A DNA stretch of 64,000 bases from Nonomuraea sp. PA05. GTDB lineage: Bacteria > Actinomycetota > Actinomycetes > Streptosporangiales > Streptosporangiaceae. Below are positions 44,720 to 54,459 of the stretch, one piece after another. Made by a program: the position numbers and the translations under genes. The notes below the pieces were generated by a model. That model did no database searches, was not told the DNA's origin, and was given only the letters and a program-made list of their open reading frames with translations. The first letter of the stretch is position 1. The number at the start of each line of letters is the position of its first letter. Where the stretch lies: the NCBI RefSeq assembly GCF_008086045.1, contig NZ_VSEY01000024.1, positions 1 through 64,000 on the forward strand, given 5' to 3'.

Positions 44720-45508
44720 TCAGACGAGGTCGATGAGGTCCGCGACCGAGTCGACGACCAGGGAGGGCCGGTAGGGGAAGCGGTCGATCTCGTGACGCTG
44801 CGTGACACCCGTGAGCACGAGGATCGTGAACAGCCCCGCCTCCATGCCCGAGACGATGTCGGTGTCCATCCGGTCGCCGATCATGGCCGTGGTCTCGCTG
44901 TGCGCCTCGATCTCGTTGAGCGCGCTGCGCATCATGCGCGGGTTGGGCTTGCCCACGAAATACGGCTCGACCCCGGTCGCCTTGGTGATCATGGCGGCCA
45001 CGGCTCCGCAGGCGGGCAGGGAGCCCTCGGTGGAGGGGCCGATCGGGTCGGGGTTGGTGGCGATGAAGCGGGCGCCGCCCTCGATGAGCCGGATGGCGCG
45101 GGTGATCTGGGTGAAGCTGTAGGTGCGGGTCTCGCCGAGCACCACGTAGTCGGGGTCGAGGTCGGTGAGCACGTAGCCGACCTCGTGCAGCGCCGTGGTC
45201 AGGCCGGCCTCGCCGATCACGTACGCCGAGCCGCCGGCGCGCTGGTCGTCCAGGAACTGGGCGGTGGCCAGGGCGGAGGTCCAGATGGACTCGGGCGGCA
45301 CGGCGAGGCCCGCGCCCGCCAGGCGGACCGACAGATCGCGCTGGGTGTAGATCGAGTTGTTGGTCAGCACCCGGAACTTCCTGTCGGATTCGCTGAGCCG
45401 CTTGATGAATTCGTCCGCACCTGGGACCGGCCGTCCCTCGTGGACGAGGACGCCGTCCATGTCGGACAACCAGGAGTCGATCCGCTTACGCTGAGTCACG
45501 CGGCCCAT
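44720..45508 (-). CDS. HAD-IIA sugar-phosphate phosphatase (NagD-like)
   Basis: 262 residues. Motif I WLSDMDGVLVHEG, motif II LTNNSIYTQ, cap C2 domain, Lys in VGKPNPRMM and motif IV MIGDRMDTDI. NagD-like enzymes dephosphorylate nucleotides or sugar phosphates. ATG at 45508 chosen; GTG nine bases later is also possible and no start has a strong ribosome site. Confidence 0.88.
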   Translation of the reverse strand: MGRVTQRKRIDSWLSDMDGVLVHEGRPVPGADEFIKRLSESDRKFRVLTNNSIYTQRDLSVRLAGAGLAVPPESIWTSALATAQFLDDQRAGGSAYVIGEAGLTTALHEVGYVLTDLDPDYVVLGETRTYSFTQITRAIRLIEGGARFIATNPDPIGPSTEGSLPACGAVAAMITKATGVEPYFVGKPNPRMMRSALNEIEAHSETTAMIGDRMDTDIVSGMEAGLFTILVLTGVTQRHEIDRFPYRPSLVVDSVADLIDLV

Positions 45509-45561
45509 CGTACCGAGCGCGCCTTGTCGACTTCCCGCCCGGCACATGAACAATGTTTCTC

Positions 45562-46752
45562 ATGTCGTTCATTGAATCCGCCCAGGACATGCGGGACGAG
45601 CTCGAACAGCTCCGGCACTCGCTGCACACCACCCCCGAGCTGGGGCTCCACCTGCCGCGCACCCAGGAGAAGGTGCTCGCGGCGCTGGAGGGGCTCCCCC
45701 TGGAGATCAAGACGGGCTCCGCGCTGAGCTCCGTCACCGCCGTGCTGCGGGGCGGCAGGCCCGGCCCCGCCGTGCTGTTGCGGGGCGACATGGACGCCCT
45801 GCCCGTGGCCGAGAAGAACGACCTCTCCTACGTCTCCCAGCTTCCCGGCCAGATGCACGCCTGCGGCCACGACCTGCACACCACGATGCTGGCGGGCGCC
45901 GCGCACCTGCTGAGCGCGCGGCGCGAGGAGCTGGCCGGCGATGTGATCTTCATGTTCCAGCCGGGTGAGGAGGGGCACGAGGGCGCCAAGTACATGATCG
46001 AGGAGGGCGTGCTGGACGCCGCCGGCGCGCGGCCGGTGGCGGCGTACGGCATGCACGTGGTGTCGGCGATGTTGCCGCCGGGGCTGTTCGCGTCGCGGCC
46101 AGGCCCGATCATGGCGGCGGCCGACACGTTCAGGGTGACGGTGCGGGGGCGGGGCGGCCACGGGTCGAGCCCGCACCGCTCGCTCGATCCGATCCAGGCG
46201 GGCTGCGAGATGGTGGGCGCGCTGCAGACGATGGTGACCAGGACGTTCGACGTGTTCGACCCGGTCGTGGTGACGGTGGGCAGCTTCCACGGCGGGTCGG
46301 CGGACAACGTGATCCCCGACGAGGCCAAGTTCGAGGCCACGGTGCGGACGTTCAGCAAGGAGAACAGGACGCTGGTCAAGCGGCGGCTGGTGGAGGTCGT
46401 GCAGGGCATCGCGGCGGCCCACGGGCTGCAGGCGGAGCCGTCGTTCGGGATGGGCTACCCGGTCACGGTGAACGACGGGAGCGAGGCGGACTTCGTCGGC
46501 AGGACGGCGGACGAGCTGTTCGGGCCGGGGCGGTACTTCGTCTCGCCGCAGCCGGTGATGGGGTCGGAGGACTTCTCGTACGTGCTGGAGAACGTGCCCG
46601 GCGCGTTCGTGTTCCTGGGCGCGTGCCCGGCGGACCGGGACCCGGCGACGGCGCCGTACAACCACTCCCCCGAGGCGATCTTCGACGACTCCGTGCTGCC
46701 CGATGGGGCGGCGCTGTACGCGCAGCTCGCGTACGCGCGGCTGTCGGCCTGA
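45562..46752 (+). CDS. M20-family amidohydrolase/peptidase
   Basis: 396 residues from the ATG at 45562 (another ATG lies nine bases earlier). Metal-ligand motifs RGDMDALPV, MHACGHDLHTT and FMFQPGEEG; dimerisation domain, then SEDFSYVLENVPGAFVFLG. Similar to N-acyl-amino-acid amidohydrolases (HipO/AmhX). Cytoplasmic. An imperfect palindrome, ACATGA to TCATGT at 45544-45565, covers the start. One base separates it from the alcohol dehydrogenase gene, so they are an operon. Confidence 0.9.
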   Translation: MSFIESAQDMRDELEQLRHSLHTTPELGLHLPRTQEKVLAALEGLPLEIKTGSALSSVTAVLRGGRPGPAVLLRGDMDALPVAEKNDLSYVSQLPGQMHACGHDLHTTMLAGAAHLLSARREELAGDVIFMFQPGEEGHEGAKYMIEEGVLDAAGARPVAAYGMHVVSAMLPPGLFASRPGPIMAAADTFRVTVRGRGGHGSSPHRSLDPIQAGCEMVGALQTMVTRTFDVFDPVVVTVGSFHGGSADNVIPDEAKFEATVRTFSKENRTLVKRRLVEVVQGIAAAHGLQAEPSFGMGYPVTVNDGSEADFVGRTADELFGPGRYFVSPQPVMGSEDFSYVLENVPGAFVFLGACPADRDPATAPYNHSPEAIFDDSVLPDGAALYAQLAYARLSA

Positions 46753-46753
46753 C

Positions 46754-47719
46754 GTGCGCGCCTGGGTGGTCGGGCGGCCGGGGCCGATGGCGTCGGGGCC
46801 TCTGGAGCTCGTCGAGCGTGAGGTGCCGGAGCCGGGGCCCGGCGAGGTGCTGGTGAAGGTGGAGGCGTGCGGCGTGTGCCGTACGGACCTGCACCTGGCG
46901 GAGGGCGACCTGGAGCCGCGCCGCCCCCGCACCGCGCCCGGCCACCAGGTGGTCGGCAGGGTGGTCGCGACCGGCGAGCGGGTGGGCGTGGCGTGGCTGC
47001 GCTCCACCTGCGGCACGTGCCGGTACTGCCTGCGGGGTATGGAGAACCTGTGCCCCCGGTCGACCTACACGGGGTGGGACGCGGACGGCGGGTACGCCGA
47101 GTACGTCGTCGCACCCGCGGACTACGTCTATCCCCTGCCCGGCGACCGCCCGGCCGGGGAGCTGGCGCCGCTGCTGTGCGCCGGGATCATCGGCTACCGG
47201 GCGCTGGCCAGGTGCGACCTGCCGCCGGGCGGCAGGCTGGGCATCTACGGCTTCGGGGCGTCGGCGCACCTGACGGCGCAGGCGGCGATCGCCCAGGGCG
47301 CCGTGGTGCACGCGGTCAGCAGGTCGGCGGCGTCGCGGGAGCTGGCCATGGAGCTGGGCGCCGCGTCCGCCGGGGACCGGCCGCCGGAGCCGCTGGACGC
47401 GGCCATCCTGTTCGCGCCGGTGGGCGACCTGGTGCCGCCGGCGCTGGAGGCCCTCGACAGGGGCGGGACGCTCGCCGTGGCGGGCATCCACCTCACGGAC
47501 ATCCCGGCGCTGAACTACGAGCGGCACCTGTTCCAGGAGCGCACGCTGCGCAGCGTGACCGCCAACACCAGGGCCGACGGGCGGGCCTACCTGGAGCTGG
47601 CCTTGGCGCATCCGCCGCGCGTGACGACGGCGCCGTATCCCTTCGCGGAGGCGGACCGGGCGCTGAGCGATCTGGCGGCCGATCGGGTGAACGGCGCAGC
47701 CGTCCTGATCATGGGCTGA
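46754..47719 (+). CDS. Zinc-dependent alcohol dehydrogenase family protein
   Basis: 321 residues of the MDR superfamily. Catalytic zinc Cys in ACGVCRTDLHLAEG and GHxx region APGHQVVG; structural zinc Cys cluster CGTCRYCLRGMENLC; nucleotide fold GIYGFGASAHL. The YTGWDADGGYAEYVVAP segment matches AdhP/YogA-type enzymes. Begins one base after the amidohydrolase stop. Last gene before the Opp operon. Confidence 0.88.
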   Translation: MRAWVVGRPGPMASGPLELVEREVPEPGPGEVLVKVEACGVCRTDLHLAEGDLEPRRPRTAPGHQVVGRVVATGERVGVAWLRSTCGTCRYCLRGMENLCPRSTYTGWDADGGYAEYVVAPADYVYPLPGDRPAGELAPLLCAGIIGYRALARCDLPPGGRLGIYGFGASAHLTAQAAIAQGAVVHAVSRSAASRELAMELGAASAGDRPPEPLDAAILFAPVGDLVPPALEALDRGGTLAVAGIHLTDIPALNYERHLFQERTLRSVTANTRADGRAYLELALAHPPRVTTAPYPFAEADRALSDLAADRVNGAAVLIMG

Positions 47720-47759
47720 ACTGGCACTTGATGGAGATAAGCACCAGTCCATACACTCA

Positions 47760-47774
47760 TGAAGGAAAGTTACA
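47760..47774 (+). promoter_or_regulatory. RpiR/MurR-like motif upstream of the Opp operon
   Basis: TGAAGGAAAGTTACA, 25 bases upstream of the promoter -35. It shares 12 of 15 positions with a site in the namZ-murQ gap (55656), giving TGAAnGAnAnTTACA. No RpiR gene lies in the window. Confidence 0.4.
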
Positions 47775-47799
47775 TTAGCCTCACAACCTCTGGAGATTA

Positions 47800-47828
47800 T
47801 TGACGCTGATCAAACGCGATCGTAATGT
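47800..47828 (+). promoter_or_regulatory. Promoter of the Opp-type operon
   Basis: TTGACG, 17-base spacer, TAATGT: a close match to the vegetative actinomycete -35/-10 pair. Transcription would begin about 30 bases before the start at 47865. Confidence 0.7.
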
Positions 47829-47864
47829 CCGGTCAATCCCTAGAGACATCCCCCGGAGCGGCAA

Positions 47865-49691
47865 ATGAAGCGACTGGCAGCGGTAGTGGCGTTGCTGGGC
47901 CTTGCCTCCGCGACTGCGGCGTGCAGCGGCGGTGGTACGACCAACACACCCGGCTCGGGCGGCGGTGGCGGCGGCGGGCTCTTCACCACGATCGACGTGA
48001 CCAGGCCGGGCCTCGACGCATCGGGCCCCGCCAACCCCTGGGCCCCGAAGGGCAACTCCTTCCTGGGCTACAACGCGATGAAGCTGGGCTGGGTCAAGAA
48101 CCACCTGACCGATCCCAACCAGTTCTACCCGGGTATCGCGGCCAGCTGGGAGATCGCGCCCGACAACTCCTCGATCACCATCCACCTGCAGCCGAACGGC
48201 AAGTGGTCCGACGGCAAGCCCGTCGTCGCCGAGGACGTGCGCACCTCCATCGGCCTGGCCTACACCACCGGCAGCACCGCCTTCGCGATCACGCCGGGAG
48301 CGGCGGGCGCGGCGGCCGAGGTCACCGTCGTGGACGACAAGACGGTCAAGGTCACCCAGGACATGTCGAACCCGAGCATGAAGTTCGCCCGGGGCGTCAT
48401 GGACACCTGGGTCGTGCCGGCCCACGTCTGGGGCAGCATCCTCCCGGCGAACTTCTGGGACACGCTCAAGACCTCCAGGGGCGAGGGCGCCGACGCCGAG
48501 AAGGCCCGCGAGGAGGTTCTCGCCCTCGGCCAGAAGGTGCTCGCTTTCGCGCCGCCCAAGGATGTCTCCGCCGGCCCGTTCGTGCTGGAGCGCGTCAACC
48601 CCGGCGAGGCGCTGCTGCTGAAGAACAAGAACTTCTACAACGCCGCGAACGTGGCGCCCGACCAGGTCAAGTTCCTCAACTACAGCGGCAACGAGCAGAT
48701 CTGGAACTACCTGAGCGCCGGCAAGCTCGACCACTCCGGCTTCGTGGCGGCCCCGGCCGACGTGATGAACCGGATCAAGCAGGCGCCCGGCTCCAACACC
48801 ATCAAGGGCTTCTCGCCCGTCGCCGTCGGCATGGCGTTCAACCAGTCCAAGAAGCCGTACGACAACGTGCACGTGCGCCGCGGCCTGGCCTACCTCATCG
48901 ACCGCGACCAGGTCACCAAGGTCGCCTCGCCCGAGGGCGGCACGCCTGCCGTGACGACCTCCGGCATCCACCAGAAGCCCGCGCAGGAGTGGATCGGCGC
49001 CGAGCTGAACAACCTGGAGCCGTACAAGCACGACGCGGCCAAGGCCGAGGCGGAGTTCAAGGAGGCCGGCCTGCAGAAGAAGGACGGCAAGTGGACGCTG
49101 GCCGACGGCTCGCCGTGGAAGGTCACGATGAACGCGCCGTCCGGCTTCTCCGACTGGATCTCCGCGCAGGAGAACATCAAGAGCCAGCTCGTCGAGGCCG
49201 GCGTGGACGCTGAGGTCGTCACCGTCGCCGACTACCCCGTCTACCTGGAGGAGATCGCCGCCGGCAAGTACGACGTCGGCTTCTGGCTGATGGCGCTCGG
49301 CCCCGCGCCGTACGACATCTACCAGCGCCTCTACGGCGTCTCCAACGGCTGGTCCAACGTCGCCGGCAAGGTCAAGCACAGCGCCCCCGGCAAGAGCGGC
49401 AACTGGATGGGCGGCGCCGAGGAGATCGACGTGGAGGGCGTCGGCAAGGTCAACCCCGGTGAGCTGACCGCCAAGCTGAACGCCGCGTCCGCCGAGGACG
49501 CCAAGCCGATCATGACGCAGCTCGCCAAGACCGCGAACCAGGATCTGCCCGCCATCCAGCTCTGGGACTACGTGAACACCCAGTTCACCAACACCGCCCG
49601 CTTCACCGGCTGGCCCGAGCAGGACAGCGACCTGCTGCGCCTGACGGCCGGAGTCTGGATCCAGCTCGGCATGATCAAGGCCAAGCAGTGA
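47865..49691 (+). CDS. Peptide/oligosaccharide ABC transporter substrate-binding lipoprotein
   Basis: 608 residues, SBP_bac_5 family. Signal peptide with lipobox ATAACSGG (Cys near 20), a Gly-rich linker, then a two-lobed binding domain (WEIAPDNSSITIHLQPNGKWSDGKPVVAEDV). ATG with GGAG seven bases upstream. First gene of a six-gene importer operon. Family members carry peptides, but also disaccharides and muropeptides; the NamZ-MurQ neighbours favour a muropeptide or MurNAc-containing ligand (inference). Confidence 0.9.
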   Translation: MKRLAAVVALLGLASATAACSGGGTTNTPGSGGGGGGGLFTTIDVTRPGLDASGPANPWAPKGNSFLGYNAMKLGWVKNHLTDPNQFYPGIAASWEIAPDNSSITIHLQPNGKWSDGKPVVAEDVRTSIGLAYTTGSTAFAITPGAAGAAAEVTVVDDKTVKVTQDMSNPSMKFARGVMDTWVVPAHVWGSILPANFWDTLKTSRGEGADAEKAREEVLALGQKVLAFAPPKDVSAGPFVLERVNPGEALLLKNKNFYNAANVAPDQVKFLNYSGNEQIWNYLSAGKLDHSGFVAAPADVMNRIKQAPGSNTIKGFSPVAVGMAFNQSKKPYDNVHVRRGLAYLIDRDQVTKVASPEGGTPAVTTSGIHQKPAQEWIGAELNNLEPYKHDAAKAEAEFKEAGLQKKDGKWTLADGSPWKVTMNAPSGFSDWISAQENIKSQLVEAGVDAEVVTVADYPVYLEEIAAGKYDVGFWLMALGPAPYDIYQRLYGVSNGWSNVAGKVKHSAPGKSGNWMGGAEEIDVEGVGKVNPGELTAKLNAASAEDAKPIMTQLAKTANQDLPAIQLWDYVNTQFTNTARFTGWPEQDSDLLRLTAGVWIQLGMIKAKQ

Positions 49692-49701
49692 GAAAGAACG
49701 T

Positions 49702-50712
49702 ATGACGATCATCGCACGGCGACTCGCGGGCCACCTGGCCCGCGGGGTCGTCATGATCCTCGTCGTCGCCACGATCACTTTCTTCATCGTCAGGAGCATC
49801 CCCGGCGACCCCGTGGCGGCGAACGTGCAGAAGCTCATCGAGCAAGGCATGTCGCCCGAGGCGGCCGAGCAGGCCACCCGCGTGCTGTACGGCTTCCAGC
49901 CCAAGGGCTCGCTCTGGGACCAGTACCTCGACTACATGACCGGCCTGCTCACCTTCGACCTGGGCCAGTCGGTCACCCACGCCGGCGCGCCGGTCACGGG
50001 CGTGCTGGCCGAGGCGGCCAAGTGGACCGTTCTACCGGTGCTGGCGGGGACGCTGCTGAGCTTCCTGGTCGGCATCATCCTGGGCGTCTACGCGGCCGTC
50101 AAGCGCACCGGCAAGCTCGGCGACGTGCTGGCGATCTCCGGGTCGCTGCTGCACGGCGTGCCGCAGTACGTCCTCGGGCTGCTGCTCAGCGCCATCTTCG
50201 CGACGCTGATCCCGATCCTGCCCGACGGCGGCCCGGTGTCCATCCTGTACGAGCCGGGGTTCAACGCCGGTTACCTCGCCTCGCTGTTCGACCACGCGGT
50301 GCTGCCGGTGGCGACGTACGCGCTGGCCGCGTACGGCGGGTGGATCCTGGCGATGAAGTCGAGCGTCGTCACGGTGCTCGGCGACGACTTCATCCTGGCG
50401 GCCGAGCTGCGCGGGATGAAGCGCTCGATCATCTTCAGGTACATCGCGCGCAACGCGATCCTGCCGCTGTTCACGATCCTGGCGCTCTCGCTCGGCCTGC
50501 TGCTGGGCGGCGCCGTGTTCATCGAGCGCATCTTCAACTATCCCGGGCTCGGGCTGCTGCTCATCGAGAGCATCACCATGCGCGACTACGCGCTGATGGG
50601 CGGCGCGTTCCTGATCATCACGGTGGCCATCATCGTCGCGAACATCGTCGCCGACCTGTTCTACAGCGTGATCGACCCGCGGGTCCGCAGCGGGGAGGAG
50701 GTGTCGGCATGA
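49702..50712 (+). CDS. Opp/Dpp-type ABC permease (B subunit)
   Basis: 336 residues, six membrane helices. N-terminal FFIVRSIPGDPV motif of OppB/DppB, EAA loop AAELRGMKRSIIFRYIARNA, terminal GAVFIERIFNYPGLG. Channel half with the next gene. ATG 10 bases after the lipoprotein stop. Confidence 0.93.
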   Translation: MTIIARRLAGHLARGVVMILVVATITFFIVRSIPGDPVAANVQKLIEQGMSPEAAEQATRVLYGFQPKGSLWDQYLDYMTGLLTFDLGQSVTHAGAPVTGVLAEAAKWTVLPVLAGTLLSFLVGIILGVYAAVKRTGKLGDVLAISGSLLHGVPQYVLGLLLSAIFATLIPILPDGGPVSILYEPGFNAGYLASLFDHAVLPVATYALAAYGGWILAMKSSVVTVLGDDFILAAELRGMKRSIIFRYIARNAILPLFTILALSLGLLLGGAVFIERIFNYPGLGLLLIESITMRDYALMGGAFLIITVAIIVANIVADLFYSVIDPRVRSGEEVSA

Positions 50713-51608
50713 GCGTGCTCCTGGAGAGCTCCTCGACGAGCGCCGCCATGCGCCGCAACTTCTGGGCGGGCGTGTGGCGGGTGATGAAGCGCAAGCCCAG
50801 CCGCCTGGTGGGCGCGGTGCTCATGGCGGGCTTCGCGTTCATGGGCGTGTTCGGGCCGATGTTCTACCCCGATCCGCTCCCCCGAGATCCGAGTCAGCTC
50901 ACCAGGCCCCCGAGCTGGGAGCACTGGCTGGGCACCGACGACCAGGGCCGCGACGTGATCGCGCTGGTGATCACCGGCTCCCGGTACGTGCTGCTGGCCG
51001 CCCTCGTGACGGCCGTCATCACGGTCGTGGTGGGCACCGGCATCGGATTGTTCTCCGGCTTCAAGCGAGGCCGCTGGGACAGCGTGCTCATGCGGCTCAC
51101 CGACATGAAGCTGACCATCCCCGGCCTGCCGCTGCTGCTGGTGCTGTCCACGGTCTGGCAGTTCAGCAGCGCCGTGCAGATGGGCCTGGTCCTGGGGCTG
51201 CTGAGCTGGGGCAGCGTGGCCAGGGCCGTACGGTCGCAGACGTTGTCCCTGCGCGAGCGGGGCTTCATCGAGGCGGCGCGCGGGCTGGGGCTGTCCACCA
51301 CGCACATCGTGGGCAAGGAGCTGCTGCCGAGCATGGCGCCGTACATCGCGATGAACACGCTCATCGCGATCACCGCCGGCGTGTACGCGCAGGTGGGCCT
51401 CTTCTTCCTGGGCGTGCTGCCGTACGAGTCGAACAACTGGGGCCAGATGCTGAACACGGCCGTGTTCCGCTCGGCCGCCCTGACCGTCCCCAGCGCGCTG
51501 GGGTTCCTGCTGGGGCCGCTGCTGGCGATCCTGCTGCTGACGCTGGCCATCGTGCTCGTGGTGGACGCGATGGACGAGATCTTCAACCCCCGGCTGCGCG
51601 AGGAGTAG
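50709..51608 (+). CDS. Opp/Dpp-type ABC permease (C subunit)
   Basis: 299 residues. N-terminal cytoplasmic stretch, helix, HWLGTDDQGRDVIALVITGSR motif of DppC-type permeases, EAA loop FIEAARGLGLSTTHIVGKELLP, terminal region MDEIFNPRLRE. ATG overlaps the B-subunit stop (ATGA). Confidence 0.93.
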   Translation: MSVLLESSSTSAAMRRNFWAGVWRVMKRKPSRLVGAVLMAGFAFMGVFGPMFYPDPLPRDPSQLTRPPSWEHWLGTDDQGRDVIALVITGSRYVLLAALVTAVITVVVGTGIGLFSGFKRGRWDSVLMRLTDMKLTIPGLPLLLVLSTVWQFSSAVQMGLVLGLLSWGSVARAVRSQTLSLRERGFIEAARGLGLSTTHIVGKELLPSMAPYIAMNTLIAITAGVYAQVGLFFLGVLPYESNNWGQMLNTAVFRSAALTVPSALGFLLGPLLAILLLTLAIVLVVDAMDEIFNPRLREE

Positions 51609-51613
51609 TGCAC

Positions 51614-52600
51614 GTGGTCAAGCAAGCGCCGGGAGTGCGCATCGGCGGCCTGACGGTCGTCTACAAGACCCCCGCGGGCGAGCTGCCCGCCGTCCGCGAC
51701 GTCAGCCTGACGCTGGAGCCCGGGACGATCACCGGCATCGTCGGCGAGTCCGGCTCCGGCAAGTCCACGCTGGCGCTGTCGCTGCTCAACGCCGTCCAGC
51801 CGCCCGGCAGGATCGCGGCGGGCAGCGTGGAGATCGACGGGCTCGGTGACGTGGCCGGGCTGCGGGGCGAGGAGCTGCGCAAGGCCAGGGGCGCGCACAT
51901 CGGGTACGTCTTCCAGGCCGCCCAGAACTCCCTGAACCCGCTCAAGACGGTCGGCAAGCAGTTGCTGGACCTGGGCCGCTCGCACGGCGTGGACGACCTG
52001 CGCGGCCTGGTGCGCGAGGCCAGGGAGCTGCTGGGCAGGATGGGCCTGGACGGCGCCCGGGTGCTGGACTCGCACCAGCACGAGCTGTCCGGCGGCATGC
52101 GCCAGCGCGTCGGCATCATGCTGGCCCTGGTGCTCAACGCGCACCTGGTGGTGCTGGACGAGCCGACGACCGCGCTCGACATGATCACCCAGGCGAACAT
52201 CTTGAAGATCGTCCGCGAGGTGCACGCGGAGCGCGGCCTGACGACGCTGGTCATCACGCACGACATCGGCGTGGTGGCCGAGGTGGCCGACCGGCTGGCC
52301 GTCATGTACGGCGGCCGACTGGTCGAGCAGGGCCCCACCAGGCAGGTGCTCGGCGCGCCCCGGCACCCGTACACGCGGGGGCTGATCAGGGCCATCCCCC
52401 GCCTCGTCGGCGACATCGACGAGGCGCGGGCGCTGCCCGGCCGGCCGCCGACGCTGGCGACCGTGCCGAAGCAGGGCTGCGTGTTCAGGGAGCGCTGCCC
52501 GCTGCGCATGGACGTGTGCGACACCGTGGACCCCGAGGCCGTCGCCGACGGGCCCAGGACCGTGGCCTGCCACGCCGTGACCGTGAAGGAGCACGCATGA
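51614..52600 (+). CDS. Opp/Dpp-type ABC ATPase (D subunit)
   Basis: 328 residues. Walker A GESGSGKST, Q-loop YVFQAAQNSLNPL, signature LSGGMRQR, Walker B LVVLDEPTTALD, and the C-terminal oligopeptide extension with Cys-rich CVFRERCPLRMDVC, which in the family can bind an iron-sulphur cluster. A GTG at 51608 overlapping the previous stop is an alternative start; 51614 fits the AGGAG site better. Confidence 0.93.
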   Translation: MVKQAPGVRIGGLTVVYKTPAGELPAVRDVSLTLEPGTITGIVGESGSGKSTLALSLLNAVQPPGRIAAGSVEIDGLGDVAGLRGEELRKARGAHIGYVFQAAQNSLNPLKTVGKQLLDLGRSHGVDDLRGLVREARELLGRMGLDGARVLDSHQHELSGGMRQRVGIMLALVLNAHLVVLDEPTTALDMITQANILKIVREVHAERGLTTLVITHDIGVVAEVADRLAVMYGGRLVEQGPTRQVLGAPRHPYTRGLIRAIPRLVGDIDEARALPGRPPTLATVPKQGCVFRERCPLRMDVCDTVDPEAVADGPRTVACHAVTVKEHA

Positions 52601-53607
52601 TCACCGGAACCGGGGTCGTCAAGACCTTCAAGCAGCGGGGCAAGCTGCTCGGGGCCCGCGAGGTGCGGGCGCTGCGGGGCGTGGACTTCGCCATCCCCAA
52701 GGGCGGCGCGGCCTCGTTCATCGGCGAGTCCGGATGCGGGAAGACGACGCTGGGGCGGATCATCGCGGGGCTGGAGTCGTACGACGAGGGGGAGATCGCC
52801 ATCGACGGCGTCTCCCTGTCGGAGCTGAAGCCCAAGCAGCGCCAGCCGCACTTCCGCAAGATCCAGCTCATCCACCAGGACCCGTACTCGGCGCTGAACC
52901 CGACCAGGACCATCCACCAGACGCTGCACGCGCCGCTGACCCTGCGCGCCAGGCAGACGGGGCGGTCGCGGTCGTGGATCGACGAGCGGGCGGCCGAGGT
53001 GCTGTCGCTGGTGGGCCTGGACCCGGGCACGGTGCTGTCGCGCTACCCGCACCAGCTCTCCGGCGGCATGCGGCAGCGCGTGGTCATCGCCCGCGCGCTG
53101 ACCGTCGACCCGGAGATGCTCGTCGCCGACGAGGCCGTCTCGATGATCGACGTCTCGCTCCGGCTGGGCATCCTGGCGCTGCTGAAGGACCTGCGCGAGC
53201 GGCTGGGCGTCAGCGTGCTGTTCATCACGCACGACGTGGCCACGGCCCGCTACATCGGCGGCGACGGCGAGCTGTACGTGATCTACCGGGGCCAGGTCGT
53301 CGAGCGCGGCCCGGTGGACACGATCATCGCCGATCCCGTGCACCCGTACACGCAGTCGCTGCTGTCCGCCATCCCGGTGCTGCACGGCCTGGAGCAGCCG
53401 GGCGAGCAGCCCGTGGTGCCGCTGGAGTCGCTGGACGAGAGCCAGGCGGACGAGGGCTGCCTGTTCGCCCGCCGCTGCCCGTTCCGGGGCGAGCGGTGCG
53501 CGGACGAGCGTCCGCTGCTGCAGATCACCGACGGCGTCCCGCAGGAGCACGCGTGCTTCCACCCCGCGCGGCGCAGCGTGATCGCCCGCCCGATGAGCGA
53601 GGTCTGA
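52597..53607 (+). CDS. Opp/Dpp-type ABC ATPase (F subunit)
   Basis: 336 residues. Walker A GESGCGKTT, Q-loop LIHQDPYSALNP, signature LSGGMRQR, Walker B MLVADEAVSMID (usually ADEPVSALD), and the C-terminal CLFARRCPFRGERC oligopeptide motif. Pairs with the D subunit. ATG overlaps the D-subunit stop (ATGA). Confidence 0.93.
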   Translation: MITGTGVVKTFKQRGKLLGAREVRALRGVDFAIPKGGAASFIGESGCGKTTLGRIIAGLESYDEGEIAIDGVSLSELKPKQRQPHFRKIQLIHQDPYSALNPTRTIHQTLHAPLTLRARQTGRSRSWIDERAAEVLSLVGLDPGTVLSRYPHQLSGGMRQRVVIARALTVDPEMLVADEAVSMIDVSLRLGILALLKDLRERLGVSVLFITHDVATARYIGGDGELYVIYRGQVVERGPVDTIIADPVHPYTQSLLSAIPVLHGLEQPGEQPVVPLESLDESQADEGCLFARRCPFRGERCADERPLLQITDGVPQEHACFHPARRSVIARPMSEV

Positions 53608-54458
53608 TGTCCTCCGTCCAGGCGGCGGATCTCGCCGGAGCGGCCGGGATCGCCGAGGCCGCGCTGACGCTCGACGCCGGGGAGGGCGCCGCCCTGGTCG
53701 GGCACCTGTCGCGCCCGCCCGCCGGTCGGCGGTGGACGGCGCTGGCCGTGGACGGCGGCGTGGTGATGGCCTCCATGTCGGAGCAGGACCCTGGCGTCGG
53801 GCACCTCGACCTGCTCGCCGTGCACCCGGACGCCAGGGGTGAGGGGCGCGGCAGGACGCTGGTGCGCGCGGCCGAGGAGTGGCTGCGCGAGCAGGGGGCG
53901 CGCCAGGCCCGCTTCGCCGGGAACCCGCCCTGCTACGCCTGGCCCGGCATCGACGTGCGCTACACCGCCGCCGCGTGCCTGGCCGAGAGCCTCGGCTACG
54001 AGCGCTACCACGTGGCCTGGAACATGACGGCCGACCTGGGCGTGGACCTGTCCACCGAGGACGAGGTGGCGCGGCTGGAGAAGGCGGGCGTCACCGTGCG
54101 GGCCGCCGTCGGGGACCGCGAGCGGGTGGCCGCGTTCGTCGAGGAGCACTGGAACGAGCGGTGGGCCTGGGAGGCCTCCACCGGGGCCGGGCTGCACTAC
54201 GCGGAGCGCGACGGCGAGATCCTCGGCTTCGCCGCCTGGGGCTCGCGGCCCGCCTGGTTCGGGCCGATGGGCACCGCTCCCGGCGCGCGCGGGCTCGGGC
54301 TGGGCCGGGTGCTGCTGCGCAGGTGCCTGGCCGAGCAGCGGGCCGCCGGGCAGGACAGCGCCCAGATCGGATGGGTGGGGCCGTTGCGGTTCTACTCGCG
54401 CGCCGTGGGCGCGCGAGCGGAGCGCGTCTTCTGGCTCTACCGGCGCGATCTGGCGTGA
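53607..54458 (+). CDS. Tandem GNAT acetyltransferase
   Basis: 283 residues with two GNAT folds: acetyl-CoA loop HPDARGEGRGRTLVRAAEEW in the first half, and PGARGLGLGRVLLRRCL in the second. The start shares a base with the transporter ATPase stop (TGATG), so it belongs to the importer operon. It may acetylate the imported amino sugar or peptide; substrate unknown. Followed by repeats derived from the namZ 3' end. Confidence 0.85.
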   Translation: MSSVQAADLAGAAGIAEAALTLDAGEGAALVGHLSRPPAGRRWTALAVDGGVVMASMSEQDPGVGHLDLLAVHPDARGEGRGRTLVRAAEEWLREQGARQARFAGNPPCYAWPGIDVRYTAAACLAESLGYERYHVAWNMTADLGVDLSTEDEVARLEKAGVTVRAAVGDRERVAAFVEEHWNERWAWEASTGAGLHYAERDGEILGFAAWGSRPAWFGPMGTAPGARGLGLGRVLLRRCLAEQRAAGQDSAQIGWVGPLRFYSRAVGARAERVFWLYRRDLA

Positions 54459-54459
54459 T